From: Ectocarpus siliculosus
Taxonomy: Eukaryota; Sar; Phaeophyceae; Ectocarpales; Ectocarpaceae
NCBI GenBank assembly: GCA_000310025.1
Contig: FN649734.1
Coordinates: 585,862 to 649,861, forward strand
Reading direction: 5' to 3'
DNA: 64,000 nt
This document shows positions 48,446-60,692 of the stretch, piece by piece. Under the pieces are notes generated by a model. The model saw only the letters and a program-made list of their open reading frames with translations, made no database searches and was not told where the DNA came from. The number at the start of each line of letters is the position of its first letter. Within the stretch, counting starts at the first letter, position 1. A program made the position numbers and the translations under genes.

Positions 48446-51289
48446 CTACGCAGTAGGGGGCTTGGAGTCGCCCATACACAGACTAGGTGAAATTTCGCTT
48501 CGATCTCTCAAACCCAAAGCGTACGTATAGAACCCCTTGCCGTAACGACACAGCCTCCCCCTTGCTCCCTGAGTTTGACAAAAGCACACGCTGGGTCTTG
48601 CCTTTGAACTTGTTCTCCACTCAATCCCGAACAGCTTTTGCAGGCAGGTCCGATGACGGTCAAAACGAGCCGCATGACGTACCCAAGACAGAGGCGAAGA
48701 GAAAAGGGAGGGGCATCGTGACACAAGAATAGCCCAGTCGGCGAGAAACGTGAAGGCAGGACGGTTGCAAAAATCTTCGCTCTGCGCAGATGCATTACGG
48801 TTTGTGCAGCCATGGATCTGAGTCTCAACGCACCGCTGTGTCCTTTCACTGAACTTGAGGCAAGAAAACTGCGTACCCAATCTTCCCAAAGGTCGAAAGT
48901 GTGAATGGCAGAATGCAGAGGAAGAGGTTCTGTACAAACTTGTTTCACGAAATAGAAAGGGCAGTTTGGATTGTTGGAGCTGTTGACGGCAGCATGAGCA
49001 TGACGCCGACGGGAACCATTTGATTGCATTCGGTATCGTGCACAGTACAGAAGACGAAACACGCCGCACCCCGTATGAACGCCTATTGTACCTGGGAAGC
49101 TGGCCTGTACTTGCAGAAGCTAGTCATGTTTGTAGAACCCAACAGAGTTTCGCCGCACGCCACCGGCACAAAGAAACGCTTCGCCCTAGAGTGATGCATC
49201 AGAAGTTTGGTCAGGCTTGAATCTGCCACGACCAGATTTTCCGCGCATATGAGGTCCCTCAGGTCTTGAGAGAAGGGCCGGTCCTATCGTGGGATCGGTG
49301 TCCCCAGGGGTCAAGTACGGGCACGACATGGCACGACAGCACGGACAGCGTCACAGATCGGCACGGAAGAATCAAGAAAGTGTTCACCTGCTGTGAACGA
49401 CGACTTACGGCAAAGTTCGGGGTGTGGACAGTGATGTCACGGGGGTACAATCGTGTGGGGCTGTTTGGTAGCAGGGCTGTAAAGTAGCTTAACCCTGTGG
49501 TATTTTGAGGAAACTGGACAGTGTAACGAGACACTTGGGACAGTCTGGTTCGTAGCTCCATAGAGGAAAATGACCTAGACAGCAGTGGCACCGCAGACGT
49601 ACATACCCACCCGATGTGTAGTGACGTTCAGTTGTAAGAGACCCCGGCTCGCCAGGTCTTCTAGCACTCCAAACGTGGGGTTCAGCTGATGCTCTTCACC
49701 ATTGGCGTTCGAGATGATGACAACTTGCGCCCATGGTGCGCTCGACATAACGTCCTCGTAAAACAGCAGAGGTGGCTGTTTCGTCCAACCGAGAGCGCAA
49801 GGGTGTGCGTACGCAGCATACAACGGAAAACTTGACTTTCGCGCGTGAGGCATGTGGAACGAAATACTGTAGACTGCTTGAGTACATCGTTTCGCTATGG
49901 CAGGAACCAGAGTGCTCCCTCAAAATGACGCCACTTGGGTGGTGATCAGCTCAACGGTCCTTGTCCTACAGGATATCTACTGAACGAGATTAGGATGACG
50001 AAGAGGTTCTGTCGTTCCATTGAAGACGGAGACGATTTGCAGTACAGCCCTTTCAGTACCGAAAGGCCAGCAACCATGGAGTAACGCACCTGACCGTACC
50101 AAATCATGCCGTGCCACCCTTCCTTCTCTGGCTTGAAAATGTCTCCGGAACGGATGTGAATGACGAGAGTTCCTGCGTTCTCTTCTCCGTTGACGTGGAC
50201 GTTTGCAGAGTCGTTCCTTCCGAGGTGCCCTGGTGCTCTCAGGGAAATACCCGGTGCTTGGGAATCGAGTTTATCCTCCTCCTCAAGGGATCGATGTGGC
50301 TGAGAGCACACGTCATCGTCGCCACCGGTACCGACCAGGGCGTGAAGGTAGTGCTCCTCGCATCCTAACAGGAACACTTTTGTCATGCAGCTGCGCAGGT
50401 CGTCGTGAACCTCTGGATAGAACGGGCGCAACAGCACGGAAGATAGGGCGGGGGCGAGTTGACCCCTTGCATGGAGGAACCCATCCGTAGACAGAACTGC
50501 GTCACTCGCGACAACTCTTGGGGAAACGTGAGCTTGGAAGGTTGCCAGGCATGTTCGTAGACAAGCCGTGGCGCATGGCTTCCCCTATAGCTGTCGAAAT
50601 ATTTAGCAGCATGGTTCAAAACCCTTGTGTCGCTTCTCTAAACACGCAGCTGACGACAGGAAGCGACCCACATCACCCCCGACCATCACACCAACGCCCT
50701 GTAGATAGTTTTCACGCGGCGCCTCTCGACCTCGAAAAAAGTCGTAGGTCCCGTTGATTTCTTTTTCCGGGGGGCAGACGTCGGGCCGGAAGGGGAGGTC
50801 ATCGGCGCCCGGAAGCGTTGGCACGTCTATCCCTCCCGAAGAGAAGCTAAACTGGTGGCGTGGCAGCTGCATCTGCGAACCGTCTTCGGTAGGAAACTTG
50901 CTGTCCTCGCTGGGAAGTGTCAGCTAACGTGGGTCCGGAATTCATTCAGGGGGCGAGAGGGAACGATTCCCGAGGATAAAGTTTCCAGAAAACGCGCGCG
51001 AGACCATGTGCATGATACGTTCGCCTGTTATATTTCCTGCTGCACGGTTCAACAACACGTTGTCGAGGAGCGCAGGAAAATGACGCAGCACCCGCCGTCG
51101 TTCCGCCCGTCATGCGCGTAACGCTTCTGTTTTGGCCGCGCGCCTTAAAACCATCCTGGCTATGCCGCATGCAACCTACGATACAATGCGTCTGCCCTTG
51201 CTTCAGTCTCCTGCTTACCACCTTGTACTTGCAGCAGAAGGCCATGGAGAGCGCTCTGGATATTACCACGAAATGATTTCCACTCCGGC
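48446..51289 (-). CDS. Glycosyltransferase, fucosyltransferase-superfamily-like (3' six exons)
   Basis: Likely a GT-B glycosyltransferase that moves a sugar from a nucleotide donor onto a protein or glycan in the secretory pathway. Minus-strand exons: 51219-51289, 50692-50851, 50090-50532, 49611-49775, 48683-48781 and 48446-48568, with phase closing at all five introns, giving at least 353 residues. Motifs are GRSGNHFVVISRALSMAF (the donor-site GxxGN loop at the start of the fold), LVIHIRSGDIF (the basic H-x-R-x-G-D motif of the NodZ/FUT8/POFUT superfamily), YGQPPLLFYEDVM directly after it, and a C-terminal SEDF..FLADWAILVSR block matching the usual acidic-helix region before the final helix. 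The 147-codon exon has an acidic insert before HIRSGD. The N-terminal exons (signal anchor) lie above 51289 and were not found. The exact family (GT23, GT65, GT68 or an algal group) is uncertain. Exon 3's acceptor and the last exon rest mainly on phase. Confidence 0.65.
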
Positions 51290-54200
51290 CTGAGATACGA
51301 GGACAGCAGTGAAGGCATGTACCCCAGTGAATAGATGCGCTTAAAAAGCCCGCCAACACCGCGCAAAGTTGCACGCGTAAGAGATTTCCATGTTCCAACT
51401 AAACCTGCAAACAAGTATGCATAATGTACCCGACTCGAAGCTTGGGTATCCCATGTGTTTTCAAGCTCGCATCGAAGGTGATATCGCAACCTGGAAGTCT
51501 CAACAAGGCGTGCCAACTCGTGCTCTCTGTTTCGAGCTAGCCGGGAATTAAACGCGGGTTACCTCACGTATGTCTCCTGTTGCGTCAACAAGGTCGCACC
51601 ATCTCCAAGCTTCACAACAATGCGAAATACATCTTCATGGCATGTAAGTCAAGGACTTGTCCTCGTGGAATGAAAAAAAAAAACCGTCAATGCTCGACTC
51701 AAAACCGTTCTAGGCCACACAGCCGAAAACGATTATAAAGCGGAATGCATGCCAGGCTCCAACAAACGACGTTAACGCTTGTTGTTATTTCTCCCGTCGC
51801 ACTTCGTCAGTACACCTCCGGCCGGATGGATGACACAAAAACATACTGAAATGCAACAAACGATATTTTTCTCTTACCAGTCGAGTCAAGAGTGGCTTTG
51901 GAGAGAGTGGTGACCCCGCCCGGCCAAGCATCGTCCGTCGCCCTGGCTCTCGCTTCATTTTCAGAGATTGCCTGAGGGCATCCTTTGCCCTATGATTATA
52001 CAGTGTTTCCCCAAAACACACTTAATCAACAGCGAATGTCGCACATGCGCATGCACACAGGGCGTGGGCATACATCTGCATGAATGCATCGAGTGACCTC
52101 GCGGCAGGTGATCAAAACGCAAAGAGTTGAGCCAGAAGCATTCCGTCCGCCCCAAACCTTGTGATACAGATTTCCGGGTAGAGGTGCTGGTAGTACCTAG
52201 AAGTGGCATATTTCATAACTTTTCTTGTTTATCAGTGGAGGATAAAGGAAACGAGATGACCAATCAAGAAAAGAGAGCGACAGATAGAACGCGTGCAGGG
52301 ACGCGCAAGTTAAGTGCCTTCCGATGCTGCCGACGACATGCACATGCCGTTAGCCTCTTCAATAGTCTGGGTGTGGTTGGCTGCTGACCACATGCACAAT
52401 TCACCTCCGCAACACATGGGAACTCTGTACATATCCATCCCCAGAACTACACGGTACCCGTCCAAATCTACTACTCGAAGTACATTTATTTGTACTTACC
52501 TGAACCAAGGCCCCGTCTCGGAATGAAAAATTTGTCGAACCCAAGTCCCCTCCAACAGTGTCTCGACTCTCACTCGCAAAGCTAAGAGCACCAGAAATAA
52601 CCTTTTCGGGTAGGGCGAGTTATGCGATGACGTGGGCAGGAACAGCCCGAAAAGGTTAAGAGGTAGGCTCGCACCAGTTCGATACCGTTCTCAGACTTCG
52701 TAGTACAGTGGGGGGGCGTCAATATTGCCGGTTGATTTGTGCCGGCGGCCCTGTATAGCGCGGTGAAATTCCTGGGCCAAGACTCGATCACCAAGTCATT
52801 CTGTATATTGAATAGCGAAGGTCCCTCTGAACGGCGCCAGTCGATGCGCCCGGCACATACCCCCAACTTTTTTGTGGTGTGCTTCTCGGGGAGGGAGCAC
52901 AAAAAAAAAAGGTCTGCACAAGGAAACACCCAACTTGGCACGACGACGATTGACAGGGCGCCATCGTCGAGTCCTTGCCAGGACGAAATAGGTTGCAAGT
53001 CAAGTCCGACTGGGTACCACCTCAAAATAGTTTCCGACCGGCTTCTGGGGGTCACCGACGTTGGCTGTGTCCACCCCACGGGCACCTCTTGTTGCACTAC
53101 TGTAGACGTCCGGGCGCTGACCGATGTCGGCAACTGACCCATGACGTACCATACACGGCAAATAGCGCATTTTCGGGAATGTTGTTGGTGCCAGTGACTT
53201 CCCGTTAAGAACGTGAGAATCGTTCCCTTACCTCTGTTCCTCTCATTCCCTGGTCGTCAATGCCAACAACCGAACTGAAGTACCACTGGCACAGCCTAAA
53301 ACTCAACACCAAGCACCAGGAAACCAACGAAAAACAACAGATCTTACCGAAAAACAGGAGATACAGAAAATCCCTCTCGAAAAATGAAAAATGCAATTGT
53401 TCAACCGATCCATCCGCACATATTGTAGGAGAGAAAATAAATGGGCATTGGATAGCCTGCTGAAGCTGAGTCTCAAACAACACACCATATATATGCTGGG
53501 ATCCGAGCTTCAGTACATAAAATGAACCAAGAAGCTGAGGACGTTCGCCAACTACTGTAGGCCAACTCTACTCTATACAGGGAGCTGTGAGTCGTGCTCT
53601 AGACTAGCAAACGTTCAACCACCACTCACCGAAAACCATATAAGGATCAAGTACACCGCTCTCTTCATTCAACCACGTTGCCGTTGACCATCCATCAATA
53701 TGCACCCCCGTTGAGTGCTTGTGTCATGTTCACCATACGGTCCGACAAGAAGAGGAGAAAGACGAACAAAAAAAACAAGAAATGTCGTGTGTAGCTTGGT
53801 ACCCACAGCAGCGGCGGCATACCCCAGAATTCTGCTTGTCTCCTCTCAGGTGCGTTGGCGCTCTCTTGGCAACTCTTGCTTAGGGGTGGCACAGACAGTC
53901 AGTACATATGCGCTTCAATAATTCGTATGCAAAAGGCAATGCCCGAAGAATGTTGTGGGATCGTGGGATCCAAAATAGCACTGATGTGCATGGGCGTCTC
54001 ACGGCCGTTTCTCAGCGGCTCGGATGGTTGGCCACACGTCTAGCGCACACAGTGTGTGTGTTGTGTGTGTGCGTGGTTGCCCGGGGATCGGTGGGTGGTA
54101 CCTATCTTGATCCAAGAATGCAAAATCTGAAAACCTACAGCAGTTGCTCCCTGTGTACGTTGTGGGTATGTATTCTGATCGTCCCCGCTGGGTACCGACA

Positions 54201-55264
54201 TGGACGACGCGTTTCCAACCTCACAGGGGAGTGCTAATACATTGTTTACGAGGATGCTGAAGAGGCCGCATAACACATAATTCCGAAGCACGGGCTATCT
54301 TGCTGCCTCTGCTTCTGTCTTGCACACATAAAACATGCCGATCTCATCTCTATCCATATTTCATGAGTGTCCAGAATACTCTTGAGATCATGTGTAGACT
54401 ATGTAGTGTTGCATACCCTTGTGGTTCTACCGATCCTCGCTGTCCACCTGTCCTCGGGCGGGACAATATTTTCACCCCCTGCTAAGCTTGGAACGAAGGA
54501 ATAACCTATACAAGGCATGTATTGTATCAGGTCTATGTACATTCTTGCCAAATAGATGATGCGGGTGTGACAGAAAAGAGCAAATCTGTGGCCTGGCTAT
54601 GTACAAGAGTCTGCTACCAACATGTCACGGATGTCTCCTCACGGTGGTGTACCTCTGTAGAGAGTTTAGATTGAGTGTGAACCTCTCGGCAAGAACCAGC
54701 AGCTCGGGAATGATGGCGACACCTGCGGTACCTTTCATCCTCGTTTTCAACGGTCAAATCCAAACCAAGCAGCAACTTCAACAGATGATGGTACGCATGA
54801 GATGCCTCTTGGAGATCACAACGTTGTATAACCTGCTTGCGCGTCACAGACGCTCGGGCATGATACAGCCATATTGTGGTGTGCTTGATGCGAGCTCGTG
54901 AGTTCGTCGTCACCGGTGTACCAAAGCAGTGTACGGAGTGTTCAACCAGTCGCCGTACATCAGATACGCCCAATTGGTGGTACGCCCACCTGTTAGATCA
55001 CACGACAACGCCTCTTCTCTTCTGTGCGAGCATCTATGTCGGATCCACCGCTGCCGCCTCTCCACGTGGTTCAAAGTCTAGCTGAAGATGCCGATAGGTG
55101 TTGTTCCCAATCCCGTGTGGCGATACGTGCGTCGGAGCAGTTGCCCTGGTTACTGAAAGCAGAAACTGCGTGTGGGTGAGCTTCTGCGTGCACACGCAAG
55201 CACGCAAGAACGCGAAGTCCAAGGCAGAAATGAATCCGAAATCCGAAACGGCGGCGTCATCATT
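51290..55264. other. Intergenic, no supported gene
   Basis: The first exons of the glycosyltransferase should lie at the left edge. A minus-strand 186-codon ORF at 52582-53142 is open but has no recognised motif and no convincing splice partners. A 12-bp stem (AACCTTTTCGGG and its complement) at about 52600-52658 could form a hairpin. The rest shows nothing I can name. Confidence 0.45.
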
Positions 55265-55483
55265 ACCGTATATGACACAAGATAACACACCCCCTGGACC
55301 GATTTTCAAAGCTCGATTACTCCACGACGAAGAGGATGCATAAACGAAACAATACATTTTCGAAAACCTCTCGACAAGACGGTTCCAACGCCGCCGTTTT
55401 CGGCGCTGTGACTCTTCCTGCTGTTGAGAAATCGAGCTTTGAAAATCGGCCCAGGGGGTGTGTTATCTTGTGTCATATACGGT
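55265..55483. mobile_element. Small inverted-repeat element (MITE-like)
   Basis: The arm at 55265-55318 (starting ACCGTATATGACACAAGATA) is matched over 54 bp by the reverse complement at 55430-55483, with one mismatch, around a 111-bp GC-rich loop. The whole is about 219 bp, typical of a non-autonomous DNA element or foldback. A clean target-site duplication is not evident. Confidence 0.75.
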
Positions 55484-57978
55484 ATGCATGCGGCGCGATC
55501 AAGAAGAGAGGAGAGAGAAAACGGCGTTGTTGCTATTGTATGTCGGCTGGGTGTGTACTTGGATAGAACGCGTGTGTGCCTTTCGTCATGTACCAGTAAA
55601 GATCCACTACAATCGACTACTACTCGTTGCTGCTGCTACTGCCCTTCATGAAGGATGTTCTACAACGTGGCTGAGACCCGCTGCAAACGGTCTCGCCAAC
55701 ACTCTTCGACACGCACCGTTCGAAGCAAATAAACAGGGAAGTTCTACTTACTGCTTTGCTGAACGCCGCCTGTTCATGTGCCTCGCTGATACGTTATACA
55801 CTAGGACTAAACTCCATTGCTGCAAATCAGTAGCACCCCTAACCTACTATCCTATGTATCCCCCTCCCTTTCAACGCGTTTCACCTACACTCATCACACA
55901 CACATGATGAACAACATAACATTGTAGATTTCAGAATGAGCGGGAACCAGCTACACTCAAATCTACAGTACAATCCCACCTTTTGAAATTAAAACAAAAT
56001 CAAAAGGGTATTACTACACAGAGGCTACGCTGAAGCAATATCGGGCATTTCCGCATTGGGAAACAGTATTATCGTTACACTGTCAAATATGCCGTTTTGC
56101 TATTAGTTGTACTGATATTCGATTTTTTCAAGCAGCCACAGCCAGACTGATGGCTGATATGCTTGCACGTTACTTTTCCAGTCGACTTGTACGTAATACT
56201 TTACACAATTTCATGTTACATTTTTTCGTACCTCGCCAGTGTCTGCAAACATTGTGGGTATCAATATACCTACGGTGCGGAATTCATACTGGAAGAAAGT
56301 GGAGTTGGGTATTTGGAAGCGAATAGATACGAAGGACTTTTCTTGTTAGATTAGCTTGCGTGCTATCTTGTATTGTTTTTGTTTTGATTACGTTTCGCTT
56401 TGAAAGTGTTTCATTCTGTTGTTCAACAATTCCTGAAATGTTGTTATGTTGTGTTCGTGCACCGTAATGTCTATATGATCAATAAGAACGCTGGTATGTA
56501 ATTAATGACGTCAAATTCCCGTTTAATTTGCTTTTTGCGCAAACAGACCTGCACACACTACCTTAATAGGAGCTTTATAGCTTATAGGGATGCGAAAATC
56601 TGTGGGCAACCGCATATTTGACCGTCGAAACCGCAAGGGGGAACACTGAAAATGAAACGTGTCCCTTGCAATTAGGATAATCGATTTCTGTGCACCTTTC
56701 GTGAAAAACTCCCATACACCCAGGTGACAACGGAAAAATTGGGAATTCCGACAAATTCCGCTGAACCAGGAATCTGCACTTCAAAGAGCCAGCCAGCCAC
56801 ATCTATCTGCTGAGAGGAGCACCACAGGTGGCCCGTGGGGCACGTTATGGGAGATTATGCCCGCGCATAACCTGCCCAGGTTGAATATACGCTGTATAAC
56901 CTCTTCATGCTGGGTTACCAACCGCCGGTTTTCTATCGGATTAGGATATCAATTTTAACATTGCCTTGTCGGGCTGGCAACCTCGATCCAAAACAAATGG
57001 GTGCAAGCTCGCCCGCAGCTGGGTGACAATCACCCCACCCAGCGACGCGAGCCTTCGCGTCGAGGCCAGGAACAATCCCACACAAGGATTACGAAGCACA
57101 CACACAAGGAAGGAGTACACCACACGAGTATGATTGATTGGGCCATAAACGAAAAAAATATGGTACTCCCTCAGGTCCGAAACGTGAGCTCGATCACGTA
57201 AGCCGGGGAATCCCGCACGCAGTAAAAAGTACGCCGGGGAGAGGGGCGAAATTATCTCGAAGGCGAATGACATACACACGCGTAGTAAGGAGGAGGTCGG
57301 GGGTTCGATCCCCGCAAAACATACTTTTTTCCCCCAAAACACCAACAAATTATACGCGAAATTTGAAATTTGAAGTTTCCAAATTTCTCTCGAGGGCATA
57401 GGCATATGATAAGCGTAGTACGGAGGAGGTCAATACTTCGGTCCCCGGGAAACATTTTTTTTCTTCGCAAAACCAAAAAAGTAAGTGCGAAATTTATCGC
57501 GAAGACGTATGACAAGCGTAGTTCTTGTAAGGAGGAGGTCGCGAGTTCGATCCCCGCAAAAGATGTTTTTTCCCCCCCAAAACCAACAAATTATGCGCGA
57601 AATTTCGAAATTTCCCGCGAAGGCGTAGGCATATGATTTGCGTAGTACGGAGGAGGTCGATACTTCGGTCCCCGCGAAAAAAATTTTCTTCCCAAAACCA
57701 AAAAAAATAAGCGCAACTAAAAAAAATATATCGCGAAGGCTAAGATAATTTACGTGTAGTAAGGAGGAGGTCGGGAGTTCGATCCCCGCAAAACATGTTT
57801 GTTTTTTTCCCAAAACCAAAAAATACTCCAGGAGCATTTACAAAAAAACACACACACACGTTTAGGCCTCTCCGAGTGCTTCATTTTTCCAACCTGACGC
57901 TTTGCTTACGGTCAACACCAAAGACAACCACGACAATCGAAAATGGCGGTCTACGGCCATACCGTAGTGGCTGTGCCC
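55484..57978. other. AT-rich intergenic region ending in a tandem array
   Basis: From about 55900 to 56900 the sequence is clearly AT-richer than the rest of the window and has only short chance ORFs. It runs into the tRNA-T-arm-like array at 57200-57800. No gene is supported. Confidence 0.55.
57200..57805 (+). repeat. Five-unit tandem array with alternating tRNA T-arm-like units
   Basis: Units share GTAGTA(A/C)GGAGGAGGTC (at about 57284, 57417, 57525, 57644 and 57757), a run of C/T, and a GCGAAATTT-like block, with spacings of roughly 108 to 133 bp. Units 1, 3 and 5 continue with GTTCGATCCCCGCAAAA, which matches a tRNA T arm and B box. Units 2 and 4 instead have a diverged ATACTTCGGTCCCCG. 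The A-B-A-B-A order means the current array grew by duplicating a two-unit block. Full tRNA cloverleafs do not form. Confidence 0.85.
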
Positions 57979-58609
57979 TTATCCTGCCATGACCTTCCTC
58001 GCGAAAATATCCCGACCCGCCTGTCCCCCAAAGAGGCTCTGGTGGGCCCGGAAGTGCTTTTTGCAGGCTGCCCCCGACAATACACGTCCTAAAGCAAGCC
58101 GAATCATTTTCCACAGCAGCTCAGCCTTGCGGCGTGGCCTTCCGCCCCCATCCCGCACTCCTTGCGCCTCCCCCGCCCTCCCGCTTGACTCCGCCCAACG
58201 AGACCCGCGACTCGAGAAGTCCATAAAAAACAGGAGAAAATCTGTAGAGCACCGGAATGTCATCTACGCGTATCCCCATCCTGAGACCTGATTGATTACA
58301 AAGTAGGAGCGTGGAATTGCGCAAGGAAGTGGAGGGAGGGGTACCTCGTCAGTAGGGTCCGAGAATCAAAGAGCGGTCTTAGCCTCCGGATTGTTGTTGT
58401 TGCTCCTTGCCTCCAATATGGAGCAATCCCTACGAGTACAGATGGCGCGGACGACTTCCGTGGTCACAGCTTGGAAGCTACCTATATACCCAAAGAGGGC
58501 ACACTCTAGGACAAACCAAAGAGAACAACCAAGGACCCAGAAACAAACAGCACGAATGCGAAACAGCCCGTCGGGCGTAGACGGCAACATATCCACGCCG
58601 GCGATGCAT
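57979..58609 (-). CDS. Membrane protein, 3' two exons, unrecognised
   Basis: Minus-strand exons 58482-58609 and 57979-58241 join in phase (GT-AG) and end at TAA, giving about 129 residues. The first exon has a strong acceptor (TTTTTTAG) and encodes IAGVDMLPSTPDG, then a hydrophobic segment AVCFWVLGCSLWFVLECALF. The junction continues as GYIDFLLFFMDFSSRG, a second hydrophobic stretch, followed by a basic, glycine-rich cytosolic-type tail ending RDIFARKVMAG. Upstream exons are needed but unresolved. A separate minus-strand ORF at 58639-58770 carries another helix (GVLGFALVWYFTLVFCDYQ) and may belong to the gene, although its phase does not fit directly. I do not recognise the family. Confidence 0.5.
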
Positions 58610-58638
58610 CTAAAAAACAGAGCAAAGGCAGCATGTTC

Positions 58639-58770
58639 TTATATTACCGGATTACGGTATTCCATGCATGGACATCGAATGCCCTGGTAGTCGCAGAAAA
58701 CGAGAGTAAAATACCAGACCAATGCGAAACCTAGGACTCCATGTTTCCCACCGAGAATTTTCGAGTACAT
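58639..58770 (-). other. Possible membrane-helix exon or small ORF
   Basis: A 43-codon ORF starts MYSKILGGKHGV and has a clear hydrophobic helix (LGFALVWYFTLVF), then a CDYQGIRCPCMEYRN tail with three cysteines before TAA. It lies just upstream of the two exons of the minus-strand membrane gene. No donor joins it in phase, so it may be an exon whose edges I misplaced, an independent small ORF, or chance. Confidence 0.3.
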
Positions 58771-59161
58771 GACGAGGGATCAGGCTCATTGCAAGCGGCA
58801 ACTGGTGCATGTGTGCGTGTGTCAGAGAGGCAAAACAATTTCCACAGTTGTAGGCACGATCCTTTGTCAGTCCCCCCCCCGTAGCCCAACTACTTCCGAT
58901 GAAGAACCTAAACGTACGGTGGTATCCCTTCCTTGGCTTGCTCGATGCGAAGCAAAAGGCCATTCAATTGCAGATTCTTTCCAGCAAACCACAAAACATC
59001 GATCGTCCGCGGTGTAGGAGGGAATGAAACTAGATCACTAGATTGCCGTATGGCTCTAGGTTGCTCTAGGTTCCCATCTCAGACAACTTGCGGAGGCAGG
59101 GGAGCCAGAAAGGGTATGCATACGGTCGATCGCATACAACGAACCCGTCGTCACTCACGGC

Positions 59162-60692
59162 TCAGGCGATGGAGTCCCGCAGAACACTGTGGAAGTACTT
59201 GTTGAGGAGGTAGTTCGGGTTTCCTGTCAGGTTGCACCGCCACACCGGCCGCTTGCTCACATCGTCGACCAGGCGGCAGGCGGATGTCCCAGTTGTGGAA
59301 CAGGCATGCATCATATACACTACGCACCGGATGGCCGAGGCAGGGACGTAAGGGACGTGCGCATCCGAAGCATGTCCAAACCGGTCACCGGATCGACCTT
59401 GCGCTTGTTGCCAACTCCTGCTGTCACATACTCCGCCACCGCCACCCAAATGGTGAATTCTCCCTCCGGAATGGCGTTGCTGCTATCACCTCGTCTCCAG
59501 TCGTTGCCTTGGTGCTCGAAAAAATAGGCCACTTTCCCGAGAGTCGTGCGACCTAGCCCTTGGTTTCCAGCTCGCTGGTCTTCGGCCTTGAGGTACATCT
59601 CGACGTCATTGCCACGCGATGCCGCCGACCGGACCCACGTAGGGGTACCCGCGTCTTTGACCGGGCCGCCACGGATGGTGCCGATTCCAGCACTGACTTC
59701 CGCCGGAGCCTGGCCCCAATGATTAAACACCACGACCGTCTGACGGACGATGCCTTGGCCTCTGTTCCTCCAGCAAAAAGGGCACGTCCGCCTACTACAT
59801 GGCGCCTCCTGCGAGGTCCTACCACACCCAAGCGCATCGTCGTAGCGCTTTTCTAGTTGCTCGGCGGATGGCAATGTTTTCGATATCGCCTGCTGCCATG
59901 CCGGGGCGTCCAGACCGGTCTCGAGCCGAGTTGGACCCAACCCGGCATCCCACTGTTGGTAACCGTCAATGCCCCCCCTTCTTCCCGTCGTGCCGTCTTC
60001 CGAGGCTGCTGGAGTCGTCTGCAACGGCAAGATCTTGAACACCTCCTGAAGCACTTCCCGGCAGAGACGGCCAGCTGTCAACTCCTTCGTGACCTCGACC
60101 CCGCCTACGCGACCTTTCGCACTCCACCTGACGGCCTGTAGACTATGGCCCATACCGATACGAGCATCTCGGTGAGGTTCGCCCAGGGAAAAAAGCGGCT
60201 GCCTAGCGGCAAACCAGCAAAATTCAGATCTTCGCCGTCGACTACCTCTGCGTTCATGTATTCCTCGATGAGTTTGTGCAAATGTCCCAGCCAGGGTGGT
60301 ACCGTCGCCGACCCGTCGCTCGCTGGATCACCGGCTCCACTGCCGGCTTCACCCGTGGTGTCGTCACCTCCGGCATTGCCCTCAAATCCTTCGTCGCACG
60401 TACCGCTGCCGCCTGGTGTCGCGAATATAAAATGGCGAGTGGAGCGAGTCAACAGACAATCAAGAGTCGACTTGGCCAGGATGTGCCACGGAAAAGGGAA
60501 AGAGGGCCAACCACGAGATCGACAGAGCTCACCAGCAGTATGCGATCGATACAGCAAATAAATATTCTTCGAAATCTGTGGGTGATGTTGTTCATCGCGC
60601 TCTCTCGTCCCCACAGGCCGATAGTGTTGCATACACTCAGCGGTACCGGCATCTCGTGTAGGATGTTGACGGGGGAGGTCGAGAGCACACAT
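59162..60692 (-). pseudogene. Frameshifted, probably transposon-derived ORF
   Basis: Three overlapping minus-strand frames read as one broken protein of about 480 residues. 60692-60105 includes PPWLGHLHKLIEEYMNAEVV and LPLGSRFFPWANLTEMLV. 60153-59320 includes CSRRTCPFCWRNRGQG, VAYFFEHQGND and FTIWVAVAEYVTAGVGNKRK. 59449-59162 includes RCVVYMMHACS, RPVWRCNLTG and NYLLNKYFHSVLRDSIA to the stop. Protein-like composition passes from one frame to the next at about 60110-60150 and 59330-59440, which implies two frameshifts rather than introns. The long intronless frame with a CxxC motif, unlike the host genes here, suggests a DNA-transposon or other mobile-element protein. I cannot name the family. 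Confidence 0.5.

Noticed and set aside
52582..53142. 186-codon minus-strand ORF
   Set aside because: No motif, no convincing splice partners, and length within what chance gives at this base composition.
57284..57800. Cluster of functional tRNA genes
   Set aside because: Only T-arm-like sequence is present; there is no D arm, anticodon arm or acceptor stem.
60105..60692. Three separate host genes in 59162-60692
   Set aside because: Protein-like sequence runs from one frame to the next with no splice sites at the switches, so one frameshifted ORF is simpler.
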